DNA of 32,429 nucleotides from Candidatus Adlerbacteria bacterium RIFCSPHIGHO2_12_FULL_53_18. Its GTDB lineage: Bacteria; Patescibacteriota; Minisyncoccia; Phycocordibacterales; SBAW01. The notes beneath the pieces were generated by a model, which was not told the origin of the DNA, searched no databases, and saw only the letters and a list, made by a program, of their open reading frames with translations. Position numbers and translations under genes: made by a program. The DNA lies in NCBI GenBank assembly GCA_001775475.1, contig MEWW01000005.1, forward strand, positions 3,850 through 36,278, written 5' to 3'. Positions 13,819 through 21,533 of the stretch are shown here, piece after piece (the stretch's first letter is position 1; each line of letters begins with the position of its first letter).

Positions 13819-15603
13819 ATGGATATTCGCAACATCGCCATTATTGCGCACGTAGACCACGGCAAGACCACCTTGACCGATGCTTTGCTGCGCCAAACAG
13901 GTGTGGGGGTGGAAGGGGTCTCCATGGACTCCAACGACCTCGAGCTTGAGCGCGGCATCACTATTTATGCAAAAAACGCGGCCGTTTTTTACAAGGATAC
14001 GAAAATCAACATCGTAGACACTCCCGGCCATGCCGACTTCGGCAGTGAAGTCGAGCGCGTGCTACGTTCTATCGACTCGGTGCTGCTCGTTGTGGATGCG
14101 CAGGAGGGACCGATGCCCCAAACCCGCTTTGTATTAAAGAAGTCGCTCGAGCTCGGCCTCAAACCTATCGTTGTAATAAACAAGATAGACAAGCCTGCCG
14201 CCGACCCGGCAAAGTGCGAAGAAGCAGTACTTGAGCTTTTTTTGGAGCTTGGTGCCTCCGACGAGCAGTCGAACTTCCCGGTTGTCTACTCTATAGGCCG
14301 GCAGGGGATTGCCAAAAAGAAACTCGAAGACGATTCAAAAGATCTTACGCCGCTGCTTGAGACTATCCTCGAGCATGTTAAGCCTGCTTCCACTGCAGAG
14401 CAGGAAGCAAAGCCCTTGCGCGCTCAGCCGTTTAACCTCGGGTACGACAACTTCCTCGGCCGCTTGGCGGTGGCGCGTATTTATGAAGGCTCTGTTAGCG
14501 TCGGAGCCCAGGTGTTTGTAAAGAACCCCGGCAAAGAACCCCGTGCGGCAAAAGTGACTAAACTTTTTTCGTTCAAGGGGCTCGAGCGGGTTGAGACGCA
14601 AGAGGCGCATGCCGGCGACATTGTGATGGTTGCGGGTCTTGGGGCAATTGATATCGGCGAAACTATCTGTGCTGTGGCCGACGCGGAGCTTCTGCCGGTG
14701 ATTGCGGTTGATGAGCCGACCATCGCCCTTAACTTTTTGGTCAACAGCTCGCCGTTTGCCGGGCGCGAGGGCAAGTTTGTCACCTCGCGCCAGATCCGCG
14801 AACGTTTGGAGAGGGAACTCGAGGTCAACGTGGGGTTAAAGATTGATTTTGCGAGCCCCGACGCATTTAAGGTGTATGGTCGGGGTGAACTCCACATCTC
14901 GATTTTGCTCGAGCACATGCGCCGCGAGGGTTACGAGGTGCAGGTCTCTCAGCCGCAGGTTATTTTGCATACGGCCGCTAGTGGTGAGGTACTCGAACCA
15001 TTTGAAGAAGTAGTTATCGATACCCCGCAAAGCTACCAGGGCGCTATTATCGAGCGTCTCGGCATGCGCAAACTTGTGCTCAAAGATGTTAAACAGCACA
15101 GCGACTCTGTGCGCTTGATTTTTGAAGGCCCAACACGAGGGCTCCTCGGCTATCGCAGCCAGTTTGTACTCGACACCAAGGGCGAGGGGATTATCTCCAG
15201 CCGCTTTATCGAGTTTCGCCCGTACGTTGGCGAGATACAGAAGCGCGTTGTGGGCTCGATGGTCTCGATGATTGCCGGCAAGGCGCTTGGCTTTGCCTTG
15301 TGGAACCTCCAGGACCGCGGTGTTTTGTATATTGCGCCTGCCACCGAGGTGTACGAGGGCATGGTTCTCGGCAACACTTCCAAAGGCGAGGAGATGTACG
15401 TCAACCCGACCAAGGGCAAACAGCTGACCAACATGCGCGCAAGCGGCTCTGACGAAGCTATTAACCTAGTGCCCCCGTTTGTGCTCTCGATCGAGCGCGG
15501 GCTTGAGGTCATGAGCGAAGACGAATATCTCGAAGTGACGCCAAAATCAGTCCGCCTCCGCAAGCAAGTCCTTACCAAAAACATGCGCGACCGCAACGCC
15601 TAG
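13819..15603 (+). CDS. typA: Ribosome-associated GTPase TypA/BipA
   Basis: 594 residues, usual length ~600. A translational GTPase of the EF-G class that acts on the ribosome in stress and cold adaptation and in subunit assembly. The G domain starts [21 protein letters not shown] (P-loop), with switch [17 protein letters not shown] for guanine, and ERGITI in switch I. Domain II ([16 protein letters not shown]), domain III ([18 protein letters not shown]) and the TypA-specific C-terminal domain (LFNxxDRG-like [23 protein letters not shown]) follow. GAGGGG (13804-13809) may serve as a Shine-Dalgarno, and an extended -10 TGGTATGGT lies at 13783-13791. The DEAD-box promoter begins immediately after its stop. 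Confidence 0.97.
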   Translation: MDIRNIAIIAHVDHGKTTLTDALLRQTGVGVEGVSMDSNDLELERGITIYAKNAAVFYKDTKINIVDTPGHADFGSEVERVLRSIDSVLLVVDAQEGPMPQTRFVLKKSLELGLKPIVVINKIDKPAADPAKCEEAVLELFLELGASDEQSNFPVVYSIGRQGIAKKKLEDDSKDLTPLLETILEHVKPASTAEQEAKPLRAQPFNLGYDNFLGRLAVARIYEGSVSVGAQVFVKNPGKEPRAAKVTKLFSFKGLERVETQEAHAGDIVMVAGLGAIDIGETICAVADAELLPVIAVDEPTIALNFLVNSSPFAGREGKFVTSRQIRERLERELEVNVGLKIDFASPDAFKVYGRGELHISILLEHMRREGYEVQVSQPQVILHTAASGEVLEPFEEVVIDTPQSYQGAIIERLGMRKLVLKDVKQHSDSVRLIFEGPTRGLLGYRSQFVLDTKGEGIISSRFIEFRPYVGEIQKRVVGSMVSMIAGKALGFALWNLQDRGVLYIAPATEVYEGMVLGNTSKGEEMYVNPTKGKQLTNMRASGSDEAINLVPPFVLSIERGLEVMSEDEYLEVTPKSVRLRKQVLTKNMRDRNA

Positions 15604-15632
15604 TTGACAGAATATTGAGATTAGTATATAGT
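15604..15632 (+). promoter_or_regulatory. Sigma-70-type promoter of the DEAD-box helicase gene
   Basis: Consensus -35 TTGACA (15604-15609), 17-bp spacer, -10 TATAGT (15627-15632). It starts on the base after the typA stop. The predicted transcript start near 15639 gives a 5' leader of roughly 68 nt, unusually long for this window. Confidence 0.85.
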
Positions 15633-15664
15633 TATCACGTTACTCACTATCTCCTGGTTTTAAG

Positions 15665-15706
15665 GCTTTTTTAGCTCTCCGAAACTTCGAGACTAAAGCT
15701 AAAAGC
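15665..15706 (+). promoter_or_regulatory. 5' leader hairpin next to the DEAD-box start codon
   Basis: TTTTAGCT (15669-15676) pairs with AGCTAAAA (15697-15704), extended by GC/GC with two bulged T. An inner CTC/GAG with GAA/TTC could stack inside (15677-15691). The 3' arm ends directly at the ATG (15707), and there is no Shine-Dalgarno, so the stem could limit ribosome access. Confidence 0.55.
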
Positions 15707-16924
15707 ATGCCTCAAAAGCGTTTTTCTAATAGCCGGCCTCATGGCGGGTCCCGCCCCTTTAACAAGCACTCGCGTGGTGGTTTTTCCCGTCGCCCTTCTG
15801 GCGGCAACCGGCCCCAGGGCTCGCAGTTCATCCACCCCTCTAAGTTTGTAAACAAAGCGGTCATTACCGAAGAGGTGGAGCACTTTGTGCCTGAACATCA
15901 GTTTACAGACTTTGCGATAGGCGATGCGTTGAAGCGCAGCGTCGTTGCCAAAGGCTACACCGCGCCGACGCCGATTCAGGACCGTACTATCCCGCATGTG
16001 CTCAAAGGACAGGACGTAGTTGGTATCGCCAACACCGGCACCGGCAAAACGGCGGCATTTCTTATCCCACTTATCGACAAGGTGGTTAAAAACCCCAAGG
16101 AGCAAGTGCTTGTTATCGTACCGACGCGCGAACTCGCGCTCCAGATCGACAGTGAGCTTAAGTCGCTCACCCGCGGCATGAAGATCTTTTCTGTCTGCGT
16201 AGTAGGCGGCGCATCCATCGTGCCGCAGCTGAGAGCGCTTCGCTACAAGAACAACTTTGTTATAGGCACTCCCGGGCGCCTCAAAGACCTTATTGAGCGC
16301 AAAAGTATCCGGCTCAATGATTTTGCAACTCTTGTGTTGGACGAAGCCGACCGCATGCTCGACATGGGCTTCATCAACGACATGCGCTACGTGATTAAAG
16401 GGATGCCTGTGGTGCGCCACACGCTCTTTTTCTCCGCAACGATTACACGCGAGGTAGAGGGCTTGATTTCAGAATTTCTTAAAGAGCCCGTACGCATCTC
16501 GGTTAAAACCGGCGACACAGCAAAGAACGTCGACCAGGATGTGGTAAAAATGGAGGGCAAACAGAAGCTCGATATCCTCCACGACCTCCTCAACCAAAAA
16601 GAGTTCAGCAAGGTGCTTGTCTTTGGCCGCACCAAGCACGGGGTAGAAAAGCTTTCAAAAATGCTCATTGACCGCGGCTTCAAAACCGAGTCTATTCACG
16701 GCAACAAGAGCCACGGCCAGCGCCAGCGCGCACTCAAGAGCTTTAAAGACAATCAGGTACAGGTACTTATTGCGACCGACGTAGCAGCACGTGGGCTTGA
16801 TATCGACGGCATCTCACACGTTATTAACTACGACCTGCCGACAACCTACGATGACTATGTACACCGCATCGGCCGCACCGGCCGCGGCACCAAGCGCGGA
16901 AAAGCGCTCACTTTCGTAGATTAG
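15707..16924 (+). CDS. DEAD-box ATP-dependent RNA helicase
   Basis: 405 residues. Both RecA-like domains are complete: Q motif region (AKGYTAPTPIQDRTIP), Walker A ANTGTGKT, PTRELA, TPGR, the DEAD box in VLDEADRMLDMGF, SAT, then VLVFGRTKHGVEKL, TDVAARGLDI and HRIGRTGRG. The protein ends about 12 residues after the last motif, so the usual basic C-terminal extension is missing. Instead the first ~45 residues are Arg/Gly/Ser/Pro-rich and basic, a likely RNA-binding tail at the other end. It probably unwinds rRNA or mRNA structure. It has its own strong promoter and a structured leader, which recalls cold-regulated helicases. Confidence 0.95.
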   Translation: MPQKRFSNSRPHGGSRPFNKHSRGGFSRRPSGGNRPQGSQFIHPSKFVNKAVITEEVEHFVPEHQFTDFAIGDALKRSVVAKGYTAPTPIQDRTIPHVLKGQDVVGIANTGTGKTAAFLIPLIDKVVKNPKEQVLVIVPTRELALQIDSELKSLTRGMKIFSVCVVGGASIVPQLRALRYKNNFVIGTPGRLKDLIERKSIRLNDFATLVLDEADRMLDMGFINDMRYVIKGMPVVRHTLFFSATITREVEGLISEFLKEPVRISVKTGDTAKNVDQDVVKMEGKQKLDILHDLLNQKEFSKVLVFGRTKHGVEKLSKMLIDRGFKTESIHGNKSHGQRQRALKSFKDNQVQVLIATDVAARGLDIDGISHVINYDLPTTYDDYVHRIGRTGRGTKRGKALTFVD

Positions 16925-16963
16925 AGCCTGGCCGGTACGTAAGGTTGGCTACGCTCGGCCGTC

Positions 16964-16972
16964 TGGTAAAAT
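16964..16972 (+). promoter_or_regulatory. Extended -10 box TGGTAAAAT of the transglycosylase gene
   Basis: TG, one base, then TAAAAT (16967-16972), 8 nt before the ATG at 16981. Predicts a leaderless or nearly leaderless transcript. Confidence 0.6.
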
Positions 16973-16980
16973 ACAAGGAC

Positions 16981-18342
16981 ATGAGGGCTATGGGGCGATC
17001 ATTTCTGGTATTTGGTTTTACACTTGCCGCGATAGCGGCGAGTGCACTTTACGTGCCCGAAGCGCCTCAGGCGGAGGCCCAAGCGCTTACCGAAGAGGAT
17101 AAGGCGCGGCTGCGGGCCGAGTACGACCAGCTCCAACAAGAGATTGCGGAGTGGCAAAAGGTGTTGGACGAAACGAAGCAGAAGAAGAATACTCTCCAAG
17201 GCGATGTCACGGTACTCAACGCGCAGATCAAAAAAGCCGAGGCGGAAATCCGCCAGCGCACCGGCACCATCAACCGCCTCGCAGGCGAGATTAATGAAAA
17301 GGTTGAACATATCTCCGAGCTGGAGGAGCGGCTTGAAGCCGGCCGCACCTCGCTTGCACAGCTTCTCCGGGAGAAACACGAACAAGAGACAACGCCGCTT
17401 GCGGTGATGCTACTCTCTGCGTCCAACGTGTCGGACTTTTTTTCCACCGTTGACGCGATAGACGTCATCAACCGCGATCTGCAGGTGCACTTTAACGAGC
17501 TGCGCGGCGTAAAGCAGGAGACCGAAAAGGAGAAGGACGAGCTCGACCAGAAGAAAAATCAGGAGCTCGACGCCAAGTACGAAGTAGAGGTTAAAAAAGA
17601 TCAGGTTAAAAAAGACGAGGTCGAGAAGCAGAAACTCCTCGACGTCACTAAAAAAGACGAGGCCTCCTACGCGCAAATCTTGGCCGAGCGGCAGAAGCGC
17701 GCTGAGGCTATACGCACGGCTCTCTTCGAGCTTCGCGATGCGCAGGGCATTCCGTTTGCGACTGCGCTCGAGTATGCAAGCCAGGCTTCTGCGGCAACGG
17801 GCGTCAGGGCCGCGTTTATCCTCGGGATTTTGCGGCAGGAGTCTAACCTCGGCGTCAACGTTGGGCAGTGCTACTTGGTTAATGCCGACACCGGGGCCGG
17901 CAAAGGCAAAAACACGGGTACGCCCTTTAACAACGTGATGCATCCAACGCGCGACGTGCCGGTCTTTTTGGAGCTTGCAAAGCGGGTGGGTTTTAATGCG
18001 TACTCGACGCCGGTCTCGTGTCCGCAGTCTATCGGCTACGGCGGCGCTATGGGCCCCTCGCAATTTATCCCCTCAACCTGGGTGACCTATGAGGGGAGGA
18101 TTGCCTCGACAGTGGGAGCTGGAGCGGCCAACCCGTGGGACCCGAAACACGCCATCACCGCAACCGCGCTCTTTCTGAAAGATCTCGGCGCCGGAGCGGG
18201 GGGCTACAGTGCCGAGCGCGAGGCCGCCGGCCGCTACTACGCAGGGGGCAACTGGGCGACCCTGGGGCTCGGCTATGCAGGGAGCGTCCTTGCCTTTGCA
18301 CAGAAGTACCAGGAGGACATCGACTTTTTGAAGGACAACTGA
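16981..18342 (+). CDS. Exported coiled-coil lytic transglycosylase
   Basis: 453 residues from ATG 16981; the frame is open 36 nt further upstream, but the -10 box lies between. The N-terminal signal sequence (hydrophobic residues ~7-23, Ala-rich cleavage region before EAQA) is followed by a long coiled coil (about 40-240) of the PcsB/EnvC type, then a C-terminal transglycosylase domain: catalytic Glu in ILRQESNLG, GYGGAMGPSQFIPSTW, then NPWDPKHAITATALFLKDLGA and GRYYAGGNW. The enzyme should cleave peptidoglycan glycan strands, and the coiled coil suggests control by a membrane partner such as FtsX, which is not in the window. Two cysteines in the catalytic domain (VGQCYLVN and PVSCPQS) may form a disulfide. 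Confidence 0.92.
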   Translation: MRAMGRSFLVFGFTLAAIAASALYVPEAPQAEAQALTEEDKARLRAEYDQLQQEIAEWQKVLDETKQKKNTLQGDVTVLNAQIKKAEAEIRQRTGTINRLAGEINEKVEHISELEERLEAGRTSLAQLLREKHEQETTPLAVMLLSASNVSDFFSTVDAIDVINRDLQVHFNELRGVKQETEKEKDELDQKKNQELDAKYEVEVKKDQVKKDEVEKQKLLDVTKKDEASYAQILAERQKRAEAIRTALFELRDAQGIPFATALEYASQASAATGVRAAFILGILRQESNLGVNVGQCYLVNADTGAGKGKNTGTPFNNVMHPTRDVPVFLELAKRVGFNAYSTPVSCPQSIGYGGAMGPSQFIPSTWVTYEGRIASTVGAGAANPWDPKHAITATALFLKDLGAGAGGYSAEREAAGRYYAGGNWATLGLGYAGSVLAFAQKYQEDIDFLKDN

Positions 18343-18346
18343 GAAG

Positions 18347-18414
18347 AGCTACGCAAAAGTCCTTCGTTCCGGGGAGATGAACGGCACCCCTTCGCGAAGG
18401 ACTTTTGCTTCGCT
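18347..18414. repeat. Structured repeat element, copy 1 (upstream of rpmE)
   Basis: Long imperfect stem: arm 18347-18366 pairs with 18395-18414 (18 of 20 positions), containing AAAAGTCCTTCG and CGAAGGACTTTT. The apical part holds GGGGAGATGAACGGCACCCC (18371-18390), which can form a small GGGG/CCCC hairpin, and then TTCG. A-tract and T-tract at the stem base resemble a bidirectional terminator. It begins 4 nt after the transglycosylase stop and precedes the rpmE promoter. Copy 2 is at 18690-18753. Confidence 0.85.
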
Positions 18415-18423
18415 AGAGTGGTA

Positions 18424-18452
18424 TTGCAAGTGCTAGATTTCTGGGTTATATT
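18424..18452 (+). promoter_or_regulatory. Promoter of rpmE
   Basis: TTGCAA (18424-18429), 17-bp spacer, TATATT (18447-18452). The GTG start is 7 nt past the -10 box, so the message is predicted to be leaderless with a GTG initiator. Confidence 0.75.
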
Positions 18453-18459
18453 GACCAGC

Positions 18460-18687
18460 GTGAAAACCGAAACCCACCCAACCTATTTTCCTAATGCAAA
18501 GGTCACCTGCGCCTGTGGCCAGACTTTTTCTGTGGGCTCAACTAAAGAGAACATCGAGGTGGAAATCTGCTCTAACTGCCACCCTTTCTACACGGGCAAC
18601 GATAAACTGATGGACACCGCCGGCCGGGTGGAGAAATTCAAGGCCCGCCGTGCTGCAGCCTCTACAAAAGCAAAGAAGTCGAAGTAA
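18460..18687 (+). CDS. rpmE: Large-subunit ribosomal protein L31
   Basis: 75 residues beginning [17 protein letters not shown]. The zinc-ribbon cysteines of the C+ form are present: CACG near residue 17 and [10 protein letters not shown] in the middle, so it should bind zinc. The C-terminal tail is Lys/Ala-rich. The GTG start at 18460 gives the normal L31 N-terminus; the frame is open 42 nt further upstream, but that lies before the promoter's -10 box. The gene is enclosed by two matching structured repeat elements and forms its own transcription unit. Confidence 0.96.
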   Translation: MKTETHPTYFPNAKVTCACGQTFSVGSTKENIEVEICSNCHPFYTGNDKLMDTAGRVEKFKARRAAASTKAKKSK

Positions 18688-18689
18688 GG

Positions 18690-18753
18690 GCTTCGCAAAA
18701 ACCTTCGCTCAGGGGAGATAAACGGCACCCCTTCGCGAAGGTTTTTGCTACGC
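18690..18753. repeat. Structured repeat element, copy 2 (between rpmE and prfA)
   Basis: Arm 18690-18707 pairs with 18736-18753 (16 of 18), containing AAAAACCTTCG and CGAAGGTTTTT. The loop contains GGGGAGATAAACGGCACCCC (18712-18731), one base different from copy 1, then TTCG. The stem differs from copy 1 by paired changes (AGTCC/GGACT against ACC/GGT), so pairing is preserved. It ends at the -10 box of prfA and begins 2 nt after the rpmE stop. Confidence 0.85.
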
Positions 18754-18759
18754 TACAAT
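18754..18759 (+). promoter_or_regulatory. -10 box TACAAT of prfA, predicted leaderless
   Basis: TACAAT directly follows the last stem base of repeat copy 2, with 7 nt to the ATG at 18767. No recognisable -35; the repeat itself occupies that region. Confidence 0.6.
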
Positions 18760-18766
18760 TGAGTAT

Positions 18767-19651
18767 ATGGATTTAAGTAAATACAAAAACAACCCTAAAA
18801 CCGCGTATCTCGCCGCGGCCCTTGAACATATCCAAAACGAGGCTGACAAGCTGGAGATGATTAAACAAATGGACGAGATTCTCGCTGGGGATGCGGTTGA
18901 AGAAGAGTTTCCAAATGAGGTGGTTATGGAGGTGCGCGCGGGTGTGGGCGGGGAGGAAGCGGCGCTTTTTGCCGAGGAGCTCGCGCACATGTACATGGCT
19001 TACGCCACCAGCCAGGGCTGGGGCTCGCGCATGCTTGCAGAGTCTAAGTCGGACCTTGGCGGCTACAAAGAGGCGAGCGTCGAGATAAAAGGCAAAGGCG
19101 TCTACAAGCGCTTGCGCTATGAGACCGGCGTGCATCGGGTGCAGCGCGTGCCGGCAACAGAGAAATCTGGCCGCATCCACACCTCAACCGCTTCGGTCGC
19201 GATACTGCCTATACGCAAAAAGCCGAAGGTGGAGATCAACCCCGGCGACATCGACATGGAGTTCTCACGTGCAGGCGGCGCGGGCGGTCAAAACGTCAAC
19301 AAGGTTGAGACCGCCGTGCGGCTTATACACCGCCCGACCGGCCTCGACGCGCGCTCGCAGAGCGAGCGCTCCCAGGCGCAAAACCGCGAACAGGCGATGG
19401 CCGTGCTTGTGGCTAAAGTGGAAGCGCTGGAGGAGGAGAAATCCAATGCCGCGCATGCAGCCGAGCGCAAAGACCAAATAGGCACCGCCGACCGCTCGGA
19501 GAAAATCCGCACCTACAACACGCTCCAAGACCGAGTGACCGACCACCGGGTTAAGGAGAGCTGGCACAACTTGCCCGCGATTTTCGCCGGCGGGATAGAC
19601 CCCATCCTCAATGCGCTTGCCCCGTTAGAAAGCAAACGATCCAATAATTGA
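18767..19651 (+). CDS. prfA: Peptide chain release factor 1, short form
   Basis: 294 residues against about 360 in most bacteria. It terminates translation at UAA and UAG. The stop-codon reading tripeptide PAT is at 129-131 in [19 protein letters not shown], and the catalytic GGQ at 173-175 in [17 protein letters not shown]. The [12 protein letters not shown] segment is near residue 58 rather than ~110, so around half of the N-terminal helical domain 1 is missing. The initiator is fixed by the adjacent -10 box. The truncation looks like lineage-specific shortening rather than damage, because both functional motifs and the C-terminus are intact. Confidence 0.95.
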   Translation: MDLSKYKNNPKTAYLAAALEHIQNEADKLEMIKQMDEILAGDAVEEEFPNEVVMEVRAGVGGEEAALFAEELAHMYMAYATSQGWGSRMLAESKSDLGGYKEASVEIKGKGVYKRLRYETGVHRVQRVPATEKSGRIHTSTASVAILPIRKKPKVEINPGDIDMEFSRAGGAGGQNVNKVETAVRLIHRPTGLDARSQSERSQAQNREQAMAVLVAKVEALEEEKSNAAHAAERKDQIGTADRSEKIRTYNTLQDRVTDHRVKESWHNLPAIFAGGIDPILNALAPLESKRSNN

Positions 19652-19689
19652 CTTGGCGGTATTGCAGTTCCCAAACTTTCTAACGGGGC
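19619..19689. repeat. 14-bp inverted repeat spanning the prfA 3' end and rpsB upstream region
   Basis: GCCCCGTTAGAAAG (19619-19632, coding for the end of RF1) is exactly complementary to CTTTCTAACGGGGC (19676-19689), with 43 nt between. The prfA stop (19649-19651) is in the loop, and the rpsB -35 box begins at 19690, just after the 3' arm. In RNA it would fold across the prfA stop. Confidence 0.6.
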
Positions 19690-19718
19690 TTGCCGAGGGG
19701 CGGAAGTCGTGATACCTT
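19690..19718 (+). promoter_or_regulatory. Promoter of rpsB-tsf
   Basis: TTGCCG (19690-19695), 17-bp spacer, TACCTT (19713-19718). Predicted start near 19725 leaves about 12 nt of leader before the ATG at 19737. Confidence 0.55.
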
Positions 19719-19736
19719 AGAGCGCACTGCAGGGTT

Positions 19737-20456
19737 ATGCAGAAGGAACAGATGATAGAGAAACTTTTTGCCGTTGGAGCACACTTTGGATACGCACCGT
19801 CACGCCGGCATCCGTCGGCCGCGCCTTTTATATTTGGCACCAAAGGAGGTACCGAGCTTTTTGATTTGGAAAAGACCGCCGCGGTGCTTGAAGAGGCACT
19901 TTCTTTTGTAAAAACGCTGGCGGGAGGGCGCAAAACAGTGCTCTTTGTCGGCGGCAAGGCCGAGGCAAAAGAGACCATAAAAAGAGTTGCAGAGCGGCTC
20001 AACCAGCCGTACGTCGCATCGCGCTGGATAGGTGGTACGCTCACTAATTTTTCTGAAATCCGCAAGCGTTTGAACCGCCTCGCAGAGTTGACCCAAATGC
20101 GGGAGAAGGGCGAGTTGCAGAAGTTTACCAAGCGCGAGCGCCTGCTTATCGACCGTGAAATAGGGGTACTGGAAGAGATGTTCGGCGGCATCAAAGGTCT
20201 GCAAAAAGCTCCCGACGCACTTGTGGTTGTGGACCCTAAAAAAGAGTCGGGTTCAGTGGCCGAGGCGAAACAACTCAATATCCCCGTCATTGCACTTCTT
20301 AACTCCGACTGTGACCGCTCGCAGATTACACACGCGATCCCCGGCAACGACGCATCGATAGAGACGATCCAATTTATACTCGACGAGATAGGCAAAGCCT
20401 ACGAGCAGAATCTGGGTCCCGCACCTGCGGTAGAAAAGCAAAATGGCGGTAACTAG
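19737..20456 (+). CDS. rpsB: Small-subunit ribosomal protein S2
   Basis: 239 residues, normal length. Family landmarks: MIEKLFAVGAHFGYAPSRRHPSAAPFIFG at the N-terminus, TVLFVGGKAEAKETIKRVAERLNQPYVASRWIGGTLTNF in the middle and DALVVVDPKKESGSVAEAKQLNIPVIALLNSDCD near the end. The usual pair of zinc or coiled-coil features is not obvious. It overlaps tsf by 14 nt, the classical rpsB-tsf operon with translational coupling. Confidence 0.97.
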   Translation: MQKEQMIEKLFAVGAHFGYAPSRRHPSAAPFIFGTKGGTELFDLEKTAAVLEEALSFVKTLAGGRKTVLFVGGKAEAKETIKRVAERLNQPYVASRWIGGTLTNFSEIRKRLNRLAELTQMREKGELQKFTKRERLLIDREIGVLEEMFGGIKGLQKAPDALVVVDPKKESGSVAEAKQLNIPVIALLNSDCDRSQITHAIPGNDASIETIQFILDEIGKAYEQNLGPAPAVEKQNGGN

Positions 20457-20898
20457 CGAGCAGGTAAAAGAACTGAGAGATAAAACAGGCGTCTCCGTCA
20501 TGGAGTGCAAGAAGGCGCTCACAGAGGCAGAGGGCAATATGGACAAAGCGTTACAGATTCTTTCTGCGCGCGCTGCCCTGGCCGCAGGAAAAAAGGCCGA
20601 CCGTGCGCTCGGAGCCGGCACCGTAACTTCTTACATACACAATACGGGGGCTGTTGGAGCGCTTGTCATGCTCTCTTCAGAAACTGACTTTGTTTCAAAA
20701 AATGAAGAGTTTGTGGCGCTTGCGCGCGACATTGCTATGCACGCCGCGGCAATGAAACCCGCCGATGTTGCCGAGCTCATGACACAGCCGTTTATCAAAG
20801 ACCAGAGTAAGACCGTGGCGGACCTTGTTTCGGGGGCGACTCAGAAGTTCGGCGAGCGTATAGAGGTCTCAAATCTCAGTGTTTTCTCGGTCAGGTAA
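20443..20898 (+). CDS. tsf: Elongation factor Ts, short form
   Basis: 151 residues compared with ~280 in E. coli and ~200 in Thermus. It exchanges GDP for GTP on EF-Tu. The UBA-like N-terminal domain (VKELRDKTGVSVMECKKALTEAEGNMDKALQIL) and the core with the EF-Tu contacting TDFVSKNEEFVALARDIAMH motif are present. The second core subdomain and coiled coil are absent, as in Thermus and several CPR genomes. The start overlaps rpsB by 14 nt. The preserved TDFV motif argues for a working exchange factor. Confidence 0.95.
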   Translation: MAVTSEQVKELRDKTGVSVMECKKALTEAEGNMDKALQILSARAALAAGKKADRALGAGTVTSYIHNTGAVGALVMLSSETDFVSKNEEFVALARDIAMHAAAMKPADVAELMTQPFIKDQSKTVADLVSGATQKFGERIEVSNLSVFSVR

Positions 20899-20901
20899 GT
20901 T

Positions 20902-20910
20902 TGTTACAAT
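20902..20910 (+). promoter_or_regulatory. Extended -10 box TGTTACAAT, predicted leaderless
   Basis: TACAAT (20905-20910) with TG two bases upstream, 8 nt before the ATG at 20919. Lies 4 nt after the tsf stop. Confidence 0.55.
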
Positions 20911-20918
20911 ACTCTATT

Positions 20919-21335
20919 ATGGCCGCGTTCTTTAGCGTAACCCTTGCAATCTCCATAGTGGGCCTCGTGCTCCTCCTCGTGGTTAAGCGCTATGAGATGA
21001 CAACGGGCCATGTGGTCATGGCTGACCTGCGCCCGAGGCTTGATCGTTTTTTCCACCGCGTGCTTGTACTGCTCGAGCGTGGGGTACCGGCTGCCCTGTA
21101 TGCACTCGCGGGCCGCGTACTCGGAGCCATGCGCACGCGCACCAAGCATGCGCTTGCACGCGCGATACTCCTCTTTGAGTACTATCTTGAGCACACGCTG
21201 CATATTGTGCGGCAAAAGTCGCAGGCGCGCATGCATGGAGAGGGCCCGACCTCGCAGTTTTTGCAGGAGGTTGCCGCGCATAAGCAAAAGCTCCTGCGCC
21301 GTTCCCCAAAAAACCGCGCGATCTTCGAGGAGTAG
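20919..21335 (+). CDS. Membrane-anchored basic protein, unknown function
   Basis: 138 residues from ATG 20919 (an upstream TTG at 20901 lies before the -10 box). One N-terminal helix (residues 4-24, AFFSVTLAISIVGLVLLLVV) is followed by a highly basic soluble part with amphipathic segments (LRPRLDRFFHRVLVLLERG, KHALARAILLFEYYLEHTLHIVRQK). Positive charge suggests binding to lipids, nucleic acid or an acidic partner on the cytosolic side. No family name recognised. It follows rpsB-tsf but seems to have its own promoter. Confidence 0.75.
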   Translation: MAAFFSVTLAISIVGLVLLLVVKRYEMTTGHVVMADLRPRLDRFFHRVLVLLERGVPAALYALAGRVLGAMRTRTKHALARAILLFEYYLEHTLHIVRQKSQARMHGEGPTSQFLQEVAAHKQKLLRRSPKNRAIFEE

Positions 21336-21391
21336 TACACTATAAGCGCCCTTTCGACGCAATGTAATAAAGGGAAAGCAGAAATTCAAGC

Positions 21392-21467
21392 TATACACCA
21401 ACCGTAAGCTATAGCTTGTGATTGGTGTATACGTTTAGATTATGCTATAGCAATAGTTAAACGTATA
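21392..21467. repeat. Two adjacent concentric double palindromes
   Basis: Unit A: TATACACCAA (21392-21401) with TTGGTGTATA (21422-21431) enclosing palindrome AAGCTATAGCTT (21406-21417). Unit B: TATACGTTTA (21428-21437) with TAAACGTATA (21458-21467) enclosing TGCTATAGCA (21443-21452). In each unit the inner and outer palindromes share exactly the same centre (21411.5 and 21447.5, 36 bp apart), and both inner cores contain GCTATAGC. The units overlap by TATA. They occupy the gap before the tRNA-Thr promoter. Confidence 0.8.
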
Positions 21468-21496
21468 GACTAAAACACCGTGTTTCTTAAGTTTTC

Positions 21497-21525
21497 TTGA
21501 GAAAATATCCTAGGATAGCTATAGT
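21497..21525 (+). promoter_or_regulatory. tRNA-Thr promoter with 12-bp palindrome in the spacer
   Basis: -35 TTGAGA (21497-21502), 17-bp spacer, -10 TATAGT (21520-21525). The spacer contains the perfect palindrome TATCCTAGGATA (21506-21517), and TTTTCT/AGAAAA flanks the -35 box, so a repressor site is plausible. The tRNA starts 9 nt after the -10 box, so there is almost no 5' leader. Confidence 0.75.
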
Positions 21526-21533
21526 AAACCAAT

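Noticed and set aside
21434-21462. dif/Xer recombination site within unit B
   Set aside because: An 11-6-11 layout with GTTAAA in one arm can be drawn, but arm similarity is only about 7 of 11 and the match to the known consensus is weak. Kept only as one possible reading of the palindromes.
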